64,000 nucleotides of DNA from assembly GCA_011799875.1 (NCBI GenBank), contig CM022303.1, forward strand, positions 730,008,340 to 730,072,339, written 5' to 3'. Of the stretch, positions 9,475 to 19,795 are shown one piece after another (position 1 is the first letter of the stretch; every line of letters begins with the position of its first letter). The DNA comes from Thinopyrum elongatum (lineage: Eukaryota; Streptophyta; Magnoliopsida; Poales; Poaceae). The position numbers were made by a program, and so were the translations under genes. Below the pieces are notes generated by a model. That model ran no database searches. It saw only the letters and a program-made list of their open reading frames with translations, and was not told the origin of the DNA.

Positions 9475-11737
9475 TGAATACCCAGTTCACTTATGTCGAT
9501 GCAGATAATTCATATGTTGTTGCTAGATCATTTAATGAGCATAATGTATCGGCTAGCCCTTATTTTATCAATCATGCATCTAACTACGTGCAAGCGCCAA
9601 TGCAAAATGATCTCCATGCTTCAACTTCTTAGAATTTTAGTAAAATGCAACATATGTATTCAAACTATCATGCATCGGCAACCCCACAAATCCATATGCC
9701 GATGAACAACATGATGGGTTCAATTAATCAATTTGAAACACTCAATGTTAGAACTTCCAATAGCATGCAAGGAAGTGTTTCACATTTTTATTCATCAGCA
9801 ATTAATCTGCAATGTACTAGTCCAAACATGTTGATGGATAGAGATATTGGTCATCCTACTAATAGATATTCTGCTAAGTACGCTCAACCGCCATATGCTA
9901 CATCTCACGTTAGTCATTTTTTGGCACTGTACACAACTGTAGATATTCATAATTCGGCTCCGCACCTTCATGGTCATAGCTGAATAAGTGAAAATTCTGC
10001 AGGAGTGCATATGCCTTCACCTAATATTGTAGCATATAATGCATCCCCTACACAATTGCAGAATTTCAGCAATATCCAAATTCCATTGCCGAAGGAGTCT
10101 GAAAGCATTGGAGGACAATCCTATCCAGACTGGGTTATTGAGAAAATGCTATTCGCCAGGAGCTAATAGAAGGTGGGCAGCCTCATGATTTTGCTGATGT
10201 AAAAGCTAGAGTTTTACAAATGATGCCTTCACCTAGTACTGTAGCATCCGCTACACCCCCTAAACAATTACAAAGTTTTGGCAATTTATTGCCGAAAGAA
10301 TCTAAAAGCATTGGGGGCCATCCAATGAAGAGTGGGCTGAAATTGGGAGGAAAAAGTTTAAAACTCGCCAGAATGTGGGCTGAAAATAGACAAGAACAAG
10401 AAGTCTTGCGAATTAACAAAGAAAATAAGAGTGATTCGGTTAATAAAAGTCATTTAGTTATTGAAAAAACCGAATCAAATAGTACATGTGTCGAATCTAT
10501 TAAAGGGAAAGAGGATGACAATGTATTGGGGAGCCATCCGAAAGCGGAACAAAGTATCGTTCAAGTTACACCACCATCGTGCTCTCCCAAAATATTAGAG
10601 GAGGTATGTCTAGCAAGTGATTTACCTATTTTCTGATTCGGTTATAACTTTATTGTTGATTCATCTATTAGTAAAATTCTCATAAGTAATATTGGGAGAC
10701 CAATGAGGGAGGCTAATTTATTTGTTAGCAATAATATTGTTATAAAGCATATCTGTCAACATATTGTACCAATCAGAAAGACCGATAGTGACAATTTATT
10801 ACAACCAAAGCTTTCCCCATTATTTTATTTGAAGCTGATATCTAAATGCATAGCTTTGCTCGTTTTATACTTGGCCTGCATTTGGTCTCAAGTGAGACAT
10901 ATATGTTATAACTGTTTTGATTTCAGAAATCTAAAGCCAAGGTTAAATTATGTTGAGAAAACCGATGATAGTATAATTTCTTATTCAAAGGCCTTGGAGA
11001 GAGAGTGCAAAACATGATGCATAGCCGAATGGGGGGAAGTCAAATCTGAACCATTCGTTTGCTTACTTCGAAAGCCATTCTCACAGCAAGATCGACTAGA
11101 AAATAAGAAGAATACCTTCAATTCAAGCATGTGTGATCAAATTTTCGATTTGTTGCTGAAGAATAATTATAATAGAATTCTTGATCACCATATCAAGACA
11201 TCAATCCAAGGACGAATGTATTGTAAGTTGCCTAATTCATTCGAGCATAATTTTGAGGATTGCGACATGTTTCGTCAAATAGTTAATTCGGCCATTGATA
11301 AAGGATGATTGAAACTTGTTGAAACACCAAGGGATGACCAGTCTATTCCTATTGGTCCCAATGACAAGAAGTTTTTGCATCCACTGCTTCAATACGATCC
11401 ATTCAAATACAAGAAGGTAAAATCTGCAGGCGATGGGACCAAGCTTTCAAGTAAAGAAGTTGTTCAAGAGCACAATGAAGATATTCTTGAAGGCAGAAAT
11501 TGTATCAAAGTTAGAATGAAGATGCCAAGCACTAGGAGACAACAAGAAAATCCAAAGATCGATGCAAGTGAAAGCAGAGGAGACAAGGGTCGAAATAAGC
11601 ACAAGGGTAAGAAATCAAAAGTCACTTTCGCAGAGTTACTAGCTAAATATCAAAGTGCGAGTGAAGCAAAAAGTGCTTATCGATCGAGTAGTGCAAAAGC
11701 ATCTAGATCACCCCCAAGGCACAAGTTTGAAGATTAG
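9475..11737 (+). pseudogene. gag-like region of copy A, many stops and frameshifts
   Basis: Pieces from 9475-9632, 9645-9983, 10220-10636, 10703-11017 and 11309-11737 align in order with copy B (19796-22250), so this is one decayed reading frame. The N-terminal part starts MNTQFTYVDADNSYV and is rich in Asn, Met, His and Ser. A zinc-knuckle remnant is encoded at 11222-11263: Cys, then Pro where a second Cys is expected, then His and Cys. Copy B keeps the second Cys but has lost the His and last Cys. Together they imply an ancestral C-x2-C-x4-H-x4-C knuckle. A basic C-terminal stretch (KGRNKHKGKKSKVTFAELLA) follows. Nucleic-acid-binding Gag is the likely ancestral role. Confidence 0.6.
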
Positions 11738-11932
11738 TATTGGCAAAGGGAGAATTTTAATGCATCATCTTCATATACTCCTTTTGGGCCGCCAATGCCA
11801 ATGTCATGGATACCCCCATATGCTAATTCTTATTCAGATTCATCATGGGACAGGTATGGTTCAATGGCACATTATTCATCTTATTTTAGACCATCTCACC
11901 AAGATTATGCAGCTCCAAGTAGATCAACATTT

Positions 11933-13725
11933 TGAAGGGGAACGTGCGACTCAACAACAACAAAAATATGCTACACGATTACACCCAGGAACACTATGAA
12001 GGTACGGGTAATGATCAAACTCACCAACGAGCACAGTAGCGGAAGCAGTGAAGAAGTTGGTGGAGCATGACGATTCCCGCAGCTAGATTATCCCTCCCAG
12101 CCGCGAGAATTTTTCCGAGAAGATCCGCCGATTTAGTGTCGAAGTAGACAACCCCTCCGAGGTATCCACGCATTCCGAAGAAGTAATCCGGCAGCTCTCC
12201 GCCATCTAGGGAGAAGAGCTCTGAGAAAACTAGAGAGAGATTAGCCTAGCGGCGATCCCATCTAATTAGGAGTCTAATTCTATTAGACCAATTAGACCGG
12301 GAGAGAACCCGTCTAATTAGGAGTCTAATTCTATTAAACCAATTCGACCAGGAGAGAGAGATTACAGCGTAGCTATGTGGGAGGGCTCCTCCAAAGGATT
12401 GGTGTGTTCTAGGGGGAGCACTCCCACACATATATATCGGTGGAGGGGGGCCAAGGGGTAGCCGACTAGGCTGAATCCTCCTCCTAGTTCGGCCCCACTT
12501 TCCTAATAAAGGTGGCGCCCCCTTTTGGGCCTCTTGTGTCCCATGTGGGGCACGCCCCTTGGGCCTAGCCTAGGTGGTTTTCACCCAAATATTATTCCAG
12601 AAATTTCTGGAAGTTTCTGAAAACTTTTCAGAACCTTCCGAACTTTCCATAAATAGAACGAAACTTTGTTGGACACTTATTATACCTTTCCGGAATACCC
12701 AAAACGCTTCCAAGACCATCCGGAACACTTCCATGACCATCTGAAATAGTTTCGGAGCACATTTCTCTCATTGTCATTGATCTCCAAGTTCTCATTTAAA
12801 TTACTAGTCGTTACGCGTGTGACCCTGCAGGTTCGGAAATAAGTGGACATGACCTAGAACACCTTCTGTTCAATAATTAGCACCGGGATCTGGACACCCT
12901 TGATAATTCCCACATATTTACAAAGATCTTTACGAAGATCTTTATAGAGCGAACCTTTAGTTCCCACATACTATTCCCTTTGCTTCGCAATAAGTTACAA
13001 AACCCGAGTCAAGACTTTTATCGGTATCCCCGTGATCAACACCTTGATCACTATACCAGCTGTCCTCGTTACCAGTTTTGTTCTCTTTACTCATTTCCGT
13101 ATTCCGGTATCCTTGTGATATCAATCACATGTGTCTAGCTAGATGATGATGATACCATAATACTGAGTGGGCCCAGAGAGTATCTCTCCATCGTCGGAGG
13201 AGCAAATCCCAGTCTTGAACTATCGATACCGAGACATACTTTTCCGGTATACCCGTAAGTTACTTTTATTGTCACCCAGTTACAGTGTGATGTTGGGTAA
13301 CCCAAAGTAACCATCTCATATGTTGGTATATGATATTCTCATGGTCTAAGGACATAAGTATATGTTAACATCTTATATGAAAATACCGACAACATAATGA
13401 CGATGTGATCTCGCAGTAATTCATAAGTTGGGTCTATCCAACATCATTGTTCTGATAACAATGTGTTCTGATTATTGATAGCATCCTTGTTATTTTAACA
13501 ATGCTCATGATGAGGAAAACAAGATCATCATCATTGCATGAGCTAGTCCTAGAGCCATGACTAGGGATCCATTTGGTGTTTATATTTCCACACATGCAAT
13601 TGAGTTTTCCTCTGAATTTCGTATTCAAGAACCAATGCAATTATAGCACAGAAAAATAAACTTTAATTATGAACATGAAAGTATAATAATACATTTATTA
13701 TTGCCTCTAGGGCATATTTCCAATA
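11933..13725 (-). mobile_element. Solo LTR of an Angela/WIS/BARE-type Copia element inside copy A
   Basis: On the minus strand it begins TATTGGAAATATGCCCTAGA (expected TGTTGG) and runs 1793 bases to CGTTCCCCTTCA. Flanks are CATTT (11928-11932) and TATTT (13726-13730), a 5-bp target duplication with one mismatch. On either side the copy A interior continues, as shown by alignment to the uninterrupted copy B near 22400. No internal region is present, so it is a solo LTR left by LTR-LTR recombination. Confidence 0.85.
12261..12358 (-). repeat. 51-bp tandem duplication in the solo LTR
   Basis: TCTAATTAGGAGTCTAATTC occurs at 12261 and again at 12312, with the following bases also repeated. Two imperfect copies. 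Confidence 0.8.
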
Positions 13726-14379
13726 TATTTGATGAATAATTACATAGCAAAGACCATTTCACTAAAAAAGAATCGGTTTGGAGCTCAAGAAAGAAGAAAG
13801 AGGTGGTCAAGAAAGTATATCGTGTCAAGAAAGATGGTCGTAAGTGTGCCACTTGAGATTTGATTTCAACTGATAAAGAGCCAATTAAAGTGTTGACATT
13901 GGCTACTAAACGCAAAGAAGTGAAGCAAACAATTATTGAAAAATCAAACCATCAAATCTGAACAAGAAAAGTTGAGAGTGCACATGGTCAAAAAAGAATT
14001 GCCATTGCTTGAAACAGAATCACAGCCGAGAAGCCCACTCAGCTTATCATATTGGCAAAAGAAGAAATTACAATGGCTTAGTACGGAAGAGCTAAAAATG
14101 AAAAAGATGGCATGGGTTCCCAAGGGGAGCAGTCGAATGAAAAATGATGTGCAAGCCTCTATTGCAACGAGTGCAGCAAAAGTGAAGAAGGAGAAGAATG
14201 GAAGCAATAGACAATTAAGCCAAAGGTTTGCATCATCACATCAAAATCTTTGGCTAGCACATCATCTATATTATTCAACCATGCCATTGATGCATTTGTC
14301 ATGGAATTCATCCTCAGGTATGATTGGTTACCCTCCATGGGTTTATTTTGATCCATGGATGCAACATAATTTCTTATAG
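13726..14379 (+). pseudogene. Continuation of the copy A interior after the solo LTR
   Basis: This stretch matches copy B at 22400-22690 (for example CAAATCTGAACAAGA in both). A 147-codon open frame at 13936-14379 is Lys/Glu-rich at first and hydrophobic/aromatic at its end. It has no recognised enzyme motif. It is probably the C-terminal part of the gag-like polyprotein. Confidence 0.5.
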
Positions 14380-14677
14380 CATGAAAGGGCATTACCAAAT
14401 AACTATACAGTCGACTAGCAACGATCTTGTTGCTGATTCAAAAGTCTGAAATATTTGATTTGCTATTTTAATTGGTTATTCAGGCTATACATACTTTGGT
14501 GGATGGAATTTACATGAGCCTAAACATGCAATGGCTGATATATGATTATCGCCCTAAGCATAAAACATGACCGATATAAACTTATTGCCCTAAGCACATA
14601 AAAATGGCCGATGGACTGTTGACATCATCCTTAGGACAAATACGGTGCAAGTTATTTTTTGGCACGCTAACTTCGCC

Positions 14678-14693
14678 AAAAAAATTAAGGGGG
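14678..14693 (+). other. Polypurine tract of copy A
   Basis: AAAAAAATTAAGGGGG immediately before the 3' LTR start at 14698, the usual site of plus-strand priming. Confidence 0.6.
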
Positions 14694-14697
14694 CATG

Positions 14698-15362
14698 TGC
14701 TGACACCAGATTTTGGCATGACAAAAACCACAATTAAGATGGCCTCAAATAAAAAAGTTTTCAACATGAAAATTCTTCATATCATCGAAACGAATAACTT
14801 TTATGATTGGGTCATCTCCATCCGAGGTCGTATGCTGCCTCGGCAGCCAAAATAGGGCACTGCACAGGAGCAGTCCTAAGATGACCGGACGTCCGGCCAA
14901 GTTGCCAGATGAAAGGGCCGGACATCGAGTAAATTGTCTAGGTAATTGCTTGGAGATATCAGAAGGTTGAAATCGAAGTCAGACAAAGGGCCGGACGTCC
15001 GGGCATTGTCCAGCCAAAATTTGATGTTTTTTCTGCTGCAAAAGTTAGAAAACAAGCCAAAAGGCCCTCAAGATGACCTCGAATCGAAAAATGTTCAACA
15101 TAAAAGTTGTTCGTGTCGTCGAAACAGGAGTTTTTTAATTTTTGTGTCATCTCTATCTGAGGTCATATGTGAATTCTACAGCCCGAAAACTATGCTGCTG
15201 TATGCAAAACTGGGCATGGCCGGACTGTCCGGCCAAGTAGCCGGACATCCGGCCCGACGCTCGTGGTGAGTCCGAGTTAGGTAAAAATTTGACGCTTTGG
15301 ATGGGAATTGGTGTCCTTTTATTGCAAGGGAAGTCCAACCGCCTCATATATATAGATGAGAT
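14698..15362 (+). repeat. Truncated 3' LTR of copy A
   Basis: Starts TGCTGACACCAGATTTTGGC and follows the 5' LTR for about 665 bases, including the CCGGAC-rich region and CATATATATAGATGAGA. Homology then ends, leaving out the last ~320 bases of the LTR. Confidence 0.8.
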
Positions 15363-16154
15363 AATAGTGTTCATTGCCTACAGCCAAATAAACGCAAGTT
15401 TTCTACGTTTCAAAAAAAAAATCAAGTTTTGTTTTCTCTAGCTCAACCTCACTTTTTTCTAGGTCTGAGAACCATCAAACATAACATCAAATCCGTCGAG
15501 AAAAGCTCTCATAACAAGACCTTCATGACATAGCTGTTGTAATGACAGTAAATGTCATTATTGATCACAATAAAGTTGCATCTGCTAATTTGTGTTTGCA
15601 ATATTTCATCGAGATTTTTTTAGTATACAGAGATGCAAACCAACGGACAACCAGAAACATATGCAACACTACATCAGAAACTGCAATTTGTATGTAGGAT
15701 TTTTATTTTACTAACGTGCATGCCTCCTTACATTTATGTAGCCTTTTTATTTGACTAACATGCATGCCTCCTTACATTTTTGTTCTCTGTCGGCAAGGAA
15801 ACAACTAAGCTACAAGCACTTGACATGACACAAAGATCACACCGTAGATTTTAGATCGGTTTCTTAGTGTTTTCAGAAACATATATGTTACATTATCTCA
15901 TAGATAGTTTTCTTATCCGTCAGTATATGGGTGTAATAAGTTTTATAACTAGCTATCGTAGAGTTGTCTGTTAGCATAACTGCACTCTATCAGTGTGTAT
16001 ACGGTTCTATTTGTTTCTAATATATGATCACATCTACGATTCAACTTTATAGTTTTACATCAAGTGCTTATGAAGTCCTGCAGCAACGCGCAGGGTATCA
16101 TCTAGTTAAGAAGAGAGTGAGAGTTGCCCGATTAGTTTGTGAAAAAACGGCCTA
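15363..16154. other. Unassigned sequence between copies A and B, part 1
   Basis: AT-rich, no coding potential. A stretch near 16080-16110 (GCAGCAACGCGCAGGGTATC) resembles termini I associate with grass DNA transposons, but no partner terminus was found. Confidence 0.3.
15700..15786 (+). repeat. Short tandem duplication, 44-bp unit
   Basis: ACTAACGTGCATGCCTCC at 15710 recurs as ACTAACATGCATGCCTCC at 15754, with TTTTTATTT before and TTACATTT after each. Two copies. Confidence 0.8.
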
Positions 16155-16404
16155 GGGGCATGTTTGGTTCATATAATAAGTTTTCCAATATTTACCACCC
16201 TTTTTTACCACACATGCCTAAGGTTAGGCGATCAAAATTGGCAGCACAATTGGCCACACTTTTCTGAGCAAATGACATGTGGGGTCTAGTTTGCATGAAA
16301 GAAATCTTGCCACAAATGTGACTGCAAACCAAACAGGGGGCTAACTCGGTCTCACTTGTGGCATGGCAAAGTGTGGCAAACTTAGTATGCCAACCAAACA
16401 CACC
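16155..16404. mobile_element. Tourist-type (PIF/Harbinger) MITE, about 250 bp
   Basis: The left end is GGGGCATGTTTGGTTC and the right end is AACCAAACACACC, giving imperfect inverted repeats around the (A/G)TGTTTGGTT core typical of Tourist elements. No coding capacity. Flanking triplets (CTA and ATA) are only a loose match to the expected TWA duplication. Confidence 0.6.
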
Positions 16405-17064
16405 ATAAAATCATAACAAGAAGCCCAAAGGACGACCGTCATGGAACATTACAGCTGCCAATAGGGCACCCTCGGCAAAGCTGGGTACCGACACACCACT
16501 GAGAAGAGAACATCCGTCGAGGCTGCCCATACACGTCATCGTTGTCACTCATCGCCTCCGATCCAGTGACTCTAACTTTGCCATAGACGACTATCAATGG
16601 TGCGACCCTCACAACGATTGCGCCGCGGAAGTCCCCCCCTCCCCCCTCCTCGTGGAACGGGGCCCGTTGTGGCCGGGCCAGGCGGTAGTGGCGCAACTAT
16701 GTGAGGGGCTTGGTGGAGCTAGGATTTCGAACCCTAGGTCGCCTTCGAGATGGCGATTCAATGCAAATTGTGTGTCACGATCTAGTTCTAGGTGACGGCC
16801 TGGGAAAGGGAAGGCGATTTAGTGCAAATTGTGTGTGAAGATCTAGTTGCCCATAGTTTCAATCACCGCCATCTGATCTCATGAAAAGAGAACTCTGTTG
16901 CGCCTACGCTTTTGCTATACCAGCATCATATACACAATCAACGGATTTGCTCGATGTGTTGATATTTCCTCTCGAGTATCTAGTTATAACGGGCTAAGAA
17001 AAAATCGTGTGCGATGTGGTCTCCAACCCAAAATTGTGTGCAATGTCGTCTCATATACTAATAC
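16405..17064. other. Unassigned sequence, GC-rich in the middle
   Basis: A GC-rich stretch at 16440-16720 has an open minus-strand frame of 85 codons with no recognised motif. GATTTAGTGCAAATTGTGTGT near 16818 is an imperfect echo of a similar phrase near 16755. Possibly a gene fragment; not assignable. Confidence 0.3.
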
Positions 17065-17405
17065 ACTAAGCTCCCTAATTTCTAAGGCCACACAATCAAC
17101 TGAGGTCTCCAATTGAAATTGACTCATCCGATTTTGACCGGGGCAACAATTTATCAAAAATCTCTTATTCAATTCTTTTATACTTCCCATTACGCTTCCC
17201 AATTTTTAAGGCCTCGGAATTAATTAAGGTCTTCAATTTAGAATTGTGTCACTCGATTTTGACCGTGTCAACAATTTCTCAAGGAGCTCTCCTATTCAAT
17301 TATTTTAATTCACTATGTTTCCTCATTTTAAAGCTCTTTTATTCAATTGAGGTATTCAATTTTGGATTGATTTGCGATTTTGAATGAGCCAATGATTTTT
17401 AAATC
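17065..17405 (+). repeat. Degenerate tandem repeat, about 121-125 bp unit, three copies
   Basis: Each unit has the order TAAGGCC..., AATTAAGGTCTTCAATTT-like, TCCGATTTTGACC-like, CAACAATTTCTC-like, ATTCAATT. The CGATTTTGA core falls at 17129, 17254 and 17375. The copies are well diverged, so the array is old. Confidence 0.65.
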
Positions 17406-17711
17406 AATCAGTAGCAATCGGTTATAAAAACATATCAATCTCGCGCCCCCTCCCACCTCCTAGAAAAAGAAACGCCGTCACTAGATATTTTAGCACCAAT
17501 ATAGTACATGCAACTGTCGACGCATAAGTTTCCGCACATAGGTTTATCAACGGACAACATAGAATCACACCGCGAAAGGCCCAGCAAATCATCGTATTAT
17601 AAAAAAAGAAACACAATCCATCACCCCCCCCCCCACCCACCCACACACAAAACTAAATATTCCATCAATTCCGAAATATGAGATCCATGGGCACTAGCAC
17701 AAAGGACATAT
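17406..17711. other. Unassigned sequence with a C-rich run
   Basis: Contains a C/CA-rich simple repeat (about 17622-17648). TATTCCATCAATTCC near 17659 resembles the end of the Stowaway element beginning at 17829, so part of this may be an older MITE end. Confidence 0.3.
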
Positions 17712-17820
17712 TTTTATACAAGAAGCCCACCCGGTGAGATCGCAGAAATTCGCCCCCGACAGGAGTCGAACTCTGGTCTACAAGGTGCGCCACAACGACC
17801 TTGCCACTGGGCTACTTCCC
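17712..17820 (-). mobile_element. tRNA-derived SINE remnant
   Basis: On the minus strand, GTAGCCCAGTGGCAAGG (17815-17799) fits the RNA polymerase III A box. AGTTCGACTCC (17772-17762) fits the B box GGTTCGANTCC. Their ~27-base gap is typical of tRNA-derived SINEs. A GC-rich body follows, ending in a T-rich stretch near 17712. It looks like the grass Au-type SINE, but the family is not verified. Confidence 0.6.
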
Positions 17821-17828
17821 TATCCTCA

Positions 17829-18073
17829 TATTCCATCAATTTCAAAATATAAGGGGTATTAGTTTTTTGGAAAGTCAAATTTCTTTAACTTCGACTAAGT
17901 TCAGAGCCAAAAGTATTGGCATCCATATTATTAAACAAAAAATATGGAAATTCATTTCATGATGAATCTATAATTTGATTATGAATTTTGATATACTTCT
18001 CTACAAATTTGATCAAACTGAAAAAGGTTTGACTTCTCAAAAAAGTAATATACCTTATATTTTAAACAGAGTG
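17829..18073. mobile_element. Degenerate Stowaway-type (Tc1/Mariner) MITE
   Basis: The left end TATTCCATCAATTTCAAAAT with AAGGGGTATTAG pairs with a right end reading ATACCTTATATTTTAAACAG, the Stowaway pattern of a CCxTCxxTTTCAAAATATAAGG terminus with TA flanks. Several terminus bases have drifted. Confidence 0.6.
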
Positions 18074-18667
18074 ATATTTTTTTACAGAAACCCAACAACA
18101 CCAATGGCGCAACAAAGCGCGTCCAACCCTTCTAGTCTGTACCAAGCTACAAAAATGATATGGTGGACATTGGTTCCACACGCACCTGGATGAACAGTAG
18201 ATTCTAAACAATAGGAAAAAAATAAACAATCATTGATTTCTTTTAACAAACATTGTCGAGTGCTCTACTCACGAGTGAATTTTTGTGAAGAAATGATATA
18301 TGTGTTGTTCAAGGTGAAAAATAAAATTGGACCACCAAAATGCTTCAAAAAACAGCCTTTTTAGAGCACCAGTTTTGTCTTTTTGTCCAAAACGTCATGG
18401 ATGTCATTTCTTTATGAAAATTCTCACGTGGATAGAACACTGGACATGTTTCTTACAAAAAAAATCAGATTTTTTTTCTATTTTTCTCGATTTTACAGTT
18501 TATCTGTGTATATATGCACCCAGATCCAAATGTCCGCGTGGTCACAACCTATAAAAGAAAGTTTGCGATTAGACTCATTGGTGACGGTTTTAGAAACTGT
18601 GTGTGACTGTGAGTCTTGAATGTTCATTTTTTTAATTAGTGGCCACACGTCTCTCTAGTCTATCCGG
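18074..18667. other. Unassigned AT-rich sequence before copy B
   Basis: No coding motif or repeat terminus recognised. Confidence 0.3.
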
Positions 18668-19692
18668 TGTTGACACTAGATTTTGGCATTGCGAAGGACG
18701 TTCTTAAGATCGCTTCAAATGAAAAGGTGCTCAACATGAAACTTGTTCGCCTCATCGAAATGAACAACTTTTCTATTTTGGTCATCTCTATCCGAGATCG
18801 TTTGCACTCTCGAGAGACAAAATAGTGTGCTTCACAGGAGGAGTCTAACGATGGCTGGATTATACAGCCAAATTCATGCCGGACTGTCCGGTCCATTGGT
18901 GCAAACGTGGCCGAGAAGGCCCGGACAGTAGCCGGACCGTCTGTGACACATCCGGGCCAAACCGAGCAGGCCCGGACAAGTAGCCGGACTGTCCGGGACT
19001 TGTCCGGCCCACGTTTAATGTTTTCAAATTGGACAAGTTAGAAACGGAGCGATTTCGAACTCAAGATTATCTCAAGTTGCAAAGTGTTTGACATGAAAGT
19101 TGTTCATCTTGTCGAGGCAAACAATTTTTTTTGGATCAGCGCCATCTGACGTCATATGCGACCTGTGAAGCCCGAAAGCCGCGTTGCTATAGGCGAATCT
19201 GGAGATGGCCGGACTATCCGGTGGCCGGATAATTCGGCCAGATGGCCATGGCCGACTCCGGGTTAGGTTTGTTTTGGGTGATTTGGACAGAAATTGTAGT
19301 ACTTTTCTTGCATTGAAAGCCCACCCGCCTCATATATAGATGAGAGGTGATGGTCGATTGAACAACACACAATCGTCAAACACATCTACCACTTTTTTAT
19401 CTTTTGTCCTTCCTCCTTTACCCTTGTTTATTCTTTATCATTCTTCGTTGTTCTTTTGTTTGACGGCAGCGAACCTCAGGGCGCTAGGGTTGGTTAGGCC
19501 GACTTAAGGAAGCCCATAGCCGTCACGCGCCCTGACGGGGTCCTTCCCGGCCGCATGGGGCTTCAGATCTTCAAGAGACCTTGTCGGCATGTCTTGCGTA
19601 TCATGATCCCGATGAGATTCCCCCGGCGACGTATTCTGCGTATCATGCTCGACGCTGGGGGCAACACGGTGACGTGTTCGTGTGTGAACACA
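18668..19692 (+). repeat. 5' LTR of copy B
   Basis: Starts TGTTGACACTAGATTTTGGC and ends in ACACA before TTTTTGGTGACTCC. CCGGAC motifs cluster at 18880-19230. A CATATATAGATGAGAGG element near 19331 is the likely TATA region, conserved in copy A. Confidence 0.8.
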
Positions 19693-19795
19693 CTTTTTGG
19701 TGACTCCGCTGGAGACAAAGCTTCGAACAATCCACTGTGATCACCGTTGCTACGAAGAGATCGTCATCAAGAGGTTGCAATCTTCAAAGCTAATA

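Larger units (their letters stand above)
8383..15362 (+). mobile_element. LTR retrotransposon copy A, gypsy-like and apparently non-autonomous
   Basis: A 5' LTR (8383-9371), a primer-binding region, a broken gag-like region, a polypurine tract and a truncated 3' LTR (14698-15362) lie in order. A solo LTR from another family (11933-13725) interrupts the interior. A second copy (B) at 18668 shares LTR and interior throughout. No reverse transcriptase, integrase or RNase H motif is visible in either copy. The 3' LTR breaks off after the shared GATGAGA, so target duplications cannot be compared. Confidence 0.8.

Noticed and set aside
16080..16112. End of a DNA transposon (GCAACGCGCAGGGTATC)
   Set aside because: Only one terminus-like word and no inverted partner or target duplication; the similar word at 51305 is not in matching orientation and distance.
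17762..17815. tRNA gene on the minus strand
   Set aside because: A and B boxes are present but no acceptor stem or full cloverleaf can be drawn; a SINE fits better.
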